Assembly (NCBI RefSeq): GCF_016861975.1
Contig: NZ_BOMB01000032.1
Location: 115,912-179,911 of the forward strand
Length of the DNA: 64,000 bases
DNA from: Actinocatenispora rupis
GTDB lineage: Bacteria > Actinomycetota > Actinomycetes > Mycobacteriales > Micromonosporaceae
Direction of reading: 5' to 3'
Positions 63,894 to 64,000 of the stretch are shown here, piece after piece. A program made the translations under genes and the position numbers. The notes under the pieces are model-generated. The model did not search any database and had not been told where the DNA came from. It saw only the letters and a program-made list of their open reading frames with translations. Position 1 is the stretch's first letter, and every line of letters begins with the position of its first letter.

Positions 63894-64000
63894 ATGATCG
63901 CACGCGCCCAGGACGACCGCCAGCACGACCACCCCGAAACGGACCGGCACGCCACCGCCGAGCACGCCTCCCACCCGCCGACGCCCGACCCCGCCGATCC
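63894..64000 (+). CDS. Start of an unidentified gene, cut by the window end
   Basis: ATG lies six bases after a TATGGT -10 box (63882-63887), with TTCACA 16 bases further up, so it looks like a leaderless gene. The 35 visible codons (IARAQDDRQHDHPETDRHAT) are His/Asp/Ala-rich, without any motif. The product cannot be judged. Confidence 0.35.
   Translation, partial: MIARAQDDRQHDHPETDRHATAEHASHPPTPDPAD

Noticed and set aside
1..64000. Search for tRNA, rRNA, insertion sequences, integrase sites and retron or toxin-antitoxin modules
   Set aside because: No cloverleaf with GGTTCGA-type arm, no transposase or integrase motif, no terminal inverted repeats with target duplication, and no paired small toxin/antitoxin genes were recognised by eye.

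Overview
The window is chromosomal DNA of a high-GC actinobacterium. Evidence: codons end overwhelmingly in G or C; many genes start with GTG or sit 6-7 bases behind a TANNNT -10 box with no leader; and families typical of actinomycetes are present (tandem ECF sigma factors, Rrf2/TetR/MarR regulators, FtsX-type ABC exporters with NarL-type two-component systems, YbaB-like pairs, a rifampin phosphotransferase). A member of the Micromonosporales or a related order is plausible, but I cannot name a genus. No rRNA, tRNA, phage, integrase, transposase or CRISPR array was seen. The content is accessory: many small regulator-target pairs, mostly divergent, often sharing a palindromic operator I could locate.

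Layout. 0-4 kb: an XRE regulator, an MFS exporter, and an Rrf2 regulator with its MFS target. 4-4.7 kb: two gene fragments meeting head to head. 4.7-8.3 kb: a P-type cation ATPase, a SnoaL-like protein and a SHOCT protein. 8.4-13.1 kb: a MarR/hydrolase pair, a DUF952 protein, an S51 peptidase, a second hydrolase and a PIG-L deacetylase. 13.2-17.8 kb: an ABC exporter divergent from a histidine kinase/response regulator pair. 17.9-20 kb: a DivIVA-domain protein, a GH18-like secreted protein and two YbaB-like proteins. 20-23 kb: an epoxide hydrolase and decayed genes. 23-30 kb: a catabolic locus (Lrp-type regulator and acetoacetate-decarboxylase-like protein, divergent from an MHS transporter, an M19 dipeptidase and two M20 amidohydrolases). 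30-34 kb: an ECF sigma factor, a RibD/DHFR-like reductase and a membrane-tethered Hsp70-like pair. 34-38.5 kb: a TetR regulator divergent from a 2-oxoacid dehydrogenase E1alpha-E1beta-E2 operon. 38.5-44.6 kb: hydrolases, a secreted endonuclease/phosphatase, a second S51 peptidase and a T4-lysozyme-like protein with a very long Gly/Asp-rich head. 44.7-53.8 kb: a MerR/MFS pair, a MarR regulator, a GH20 hexosaminidase, an MFS divergent from a GlxA-type AraC regulator, and an XRE/aldo-keto reductase pair. 54-57.3 kb: a cupin pseudogene, a rifamycin-associated element and rifampin phosphotransferase. 57.4-64 kb: a histidine phosphatase, small unknown proteins, a TetR regulator, a DUF4097 protein, a YCII protein, a second pair of colliding fragments, an ECF41 sigma factor with its divergent LUD-domain target, a GNAT acetyltransferase, and the start of a gene cut by the window end.

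How parts work together. Several circuits can be read from DNA alone. Two identical 21-bp Rrf2 operators stand before the regulator and the transporter. An 18-bp perfect MerR dyad lies inside a 20-bp promoter spacer. Two copies of one ECF41-type promoter drive the sigma gene and its neighbour in opposite directions. Two direct repeats, 22 bp apart, lie between the ABC exporter and its two-component system. A near-consensus rifamycin-associated element precedes the rifampin kinase.

The most unusual large-scale signals are: (1) a dispersed imperfect palindrome of about 25 bp, roughly GGAWCCSTTG-N5-7-CAASGGWWCC, found about 20 times both between and inside genes; (2) strong enrichment of GTAC, even at the cost of rare codons; (3) repeated collapse of divergent gene pairs into promoterless remnants.
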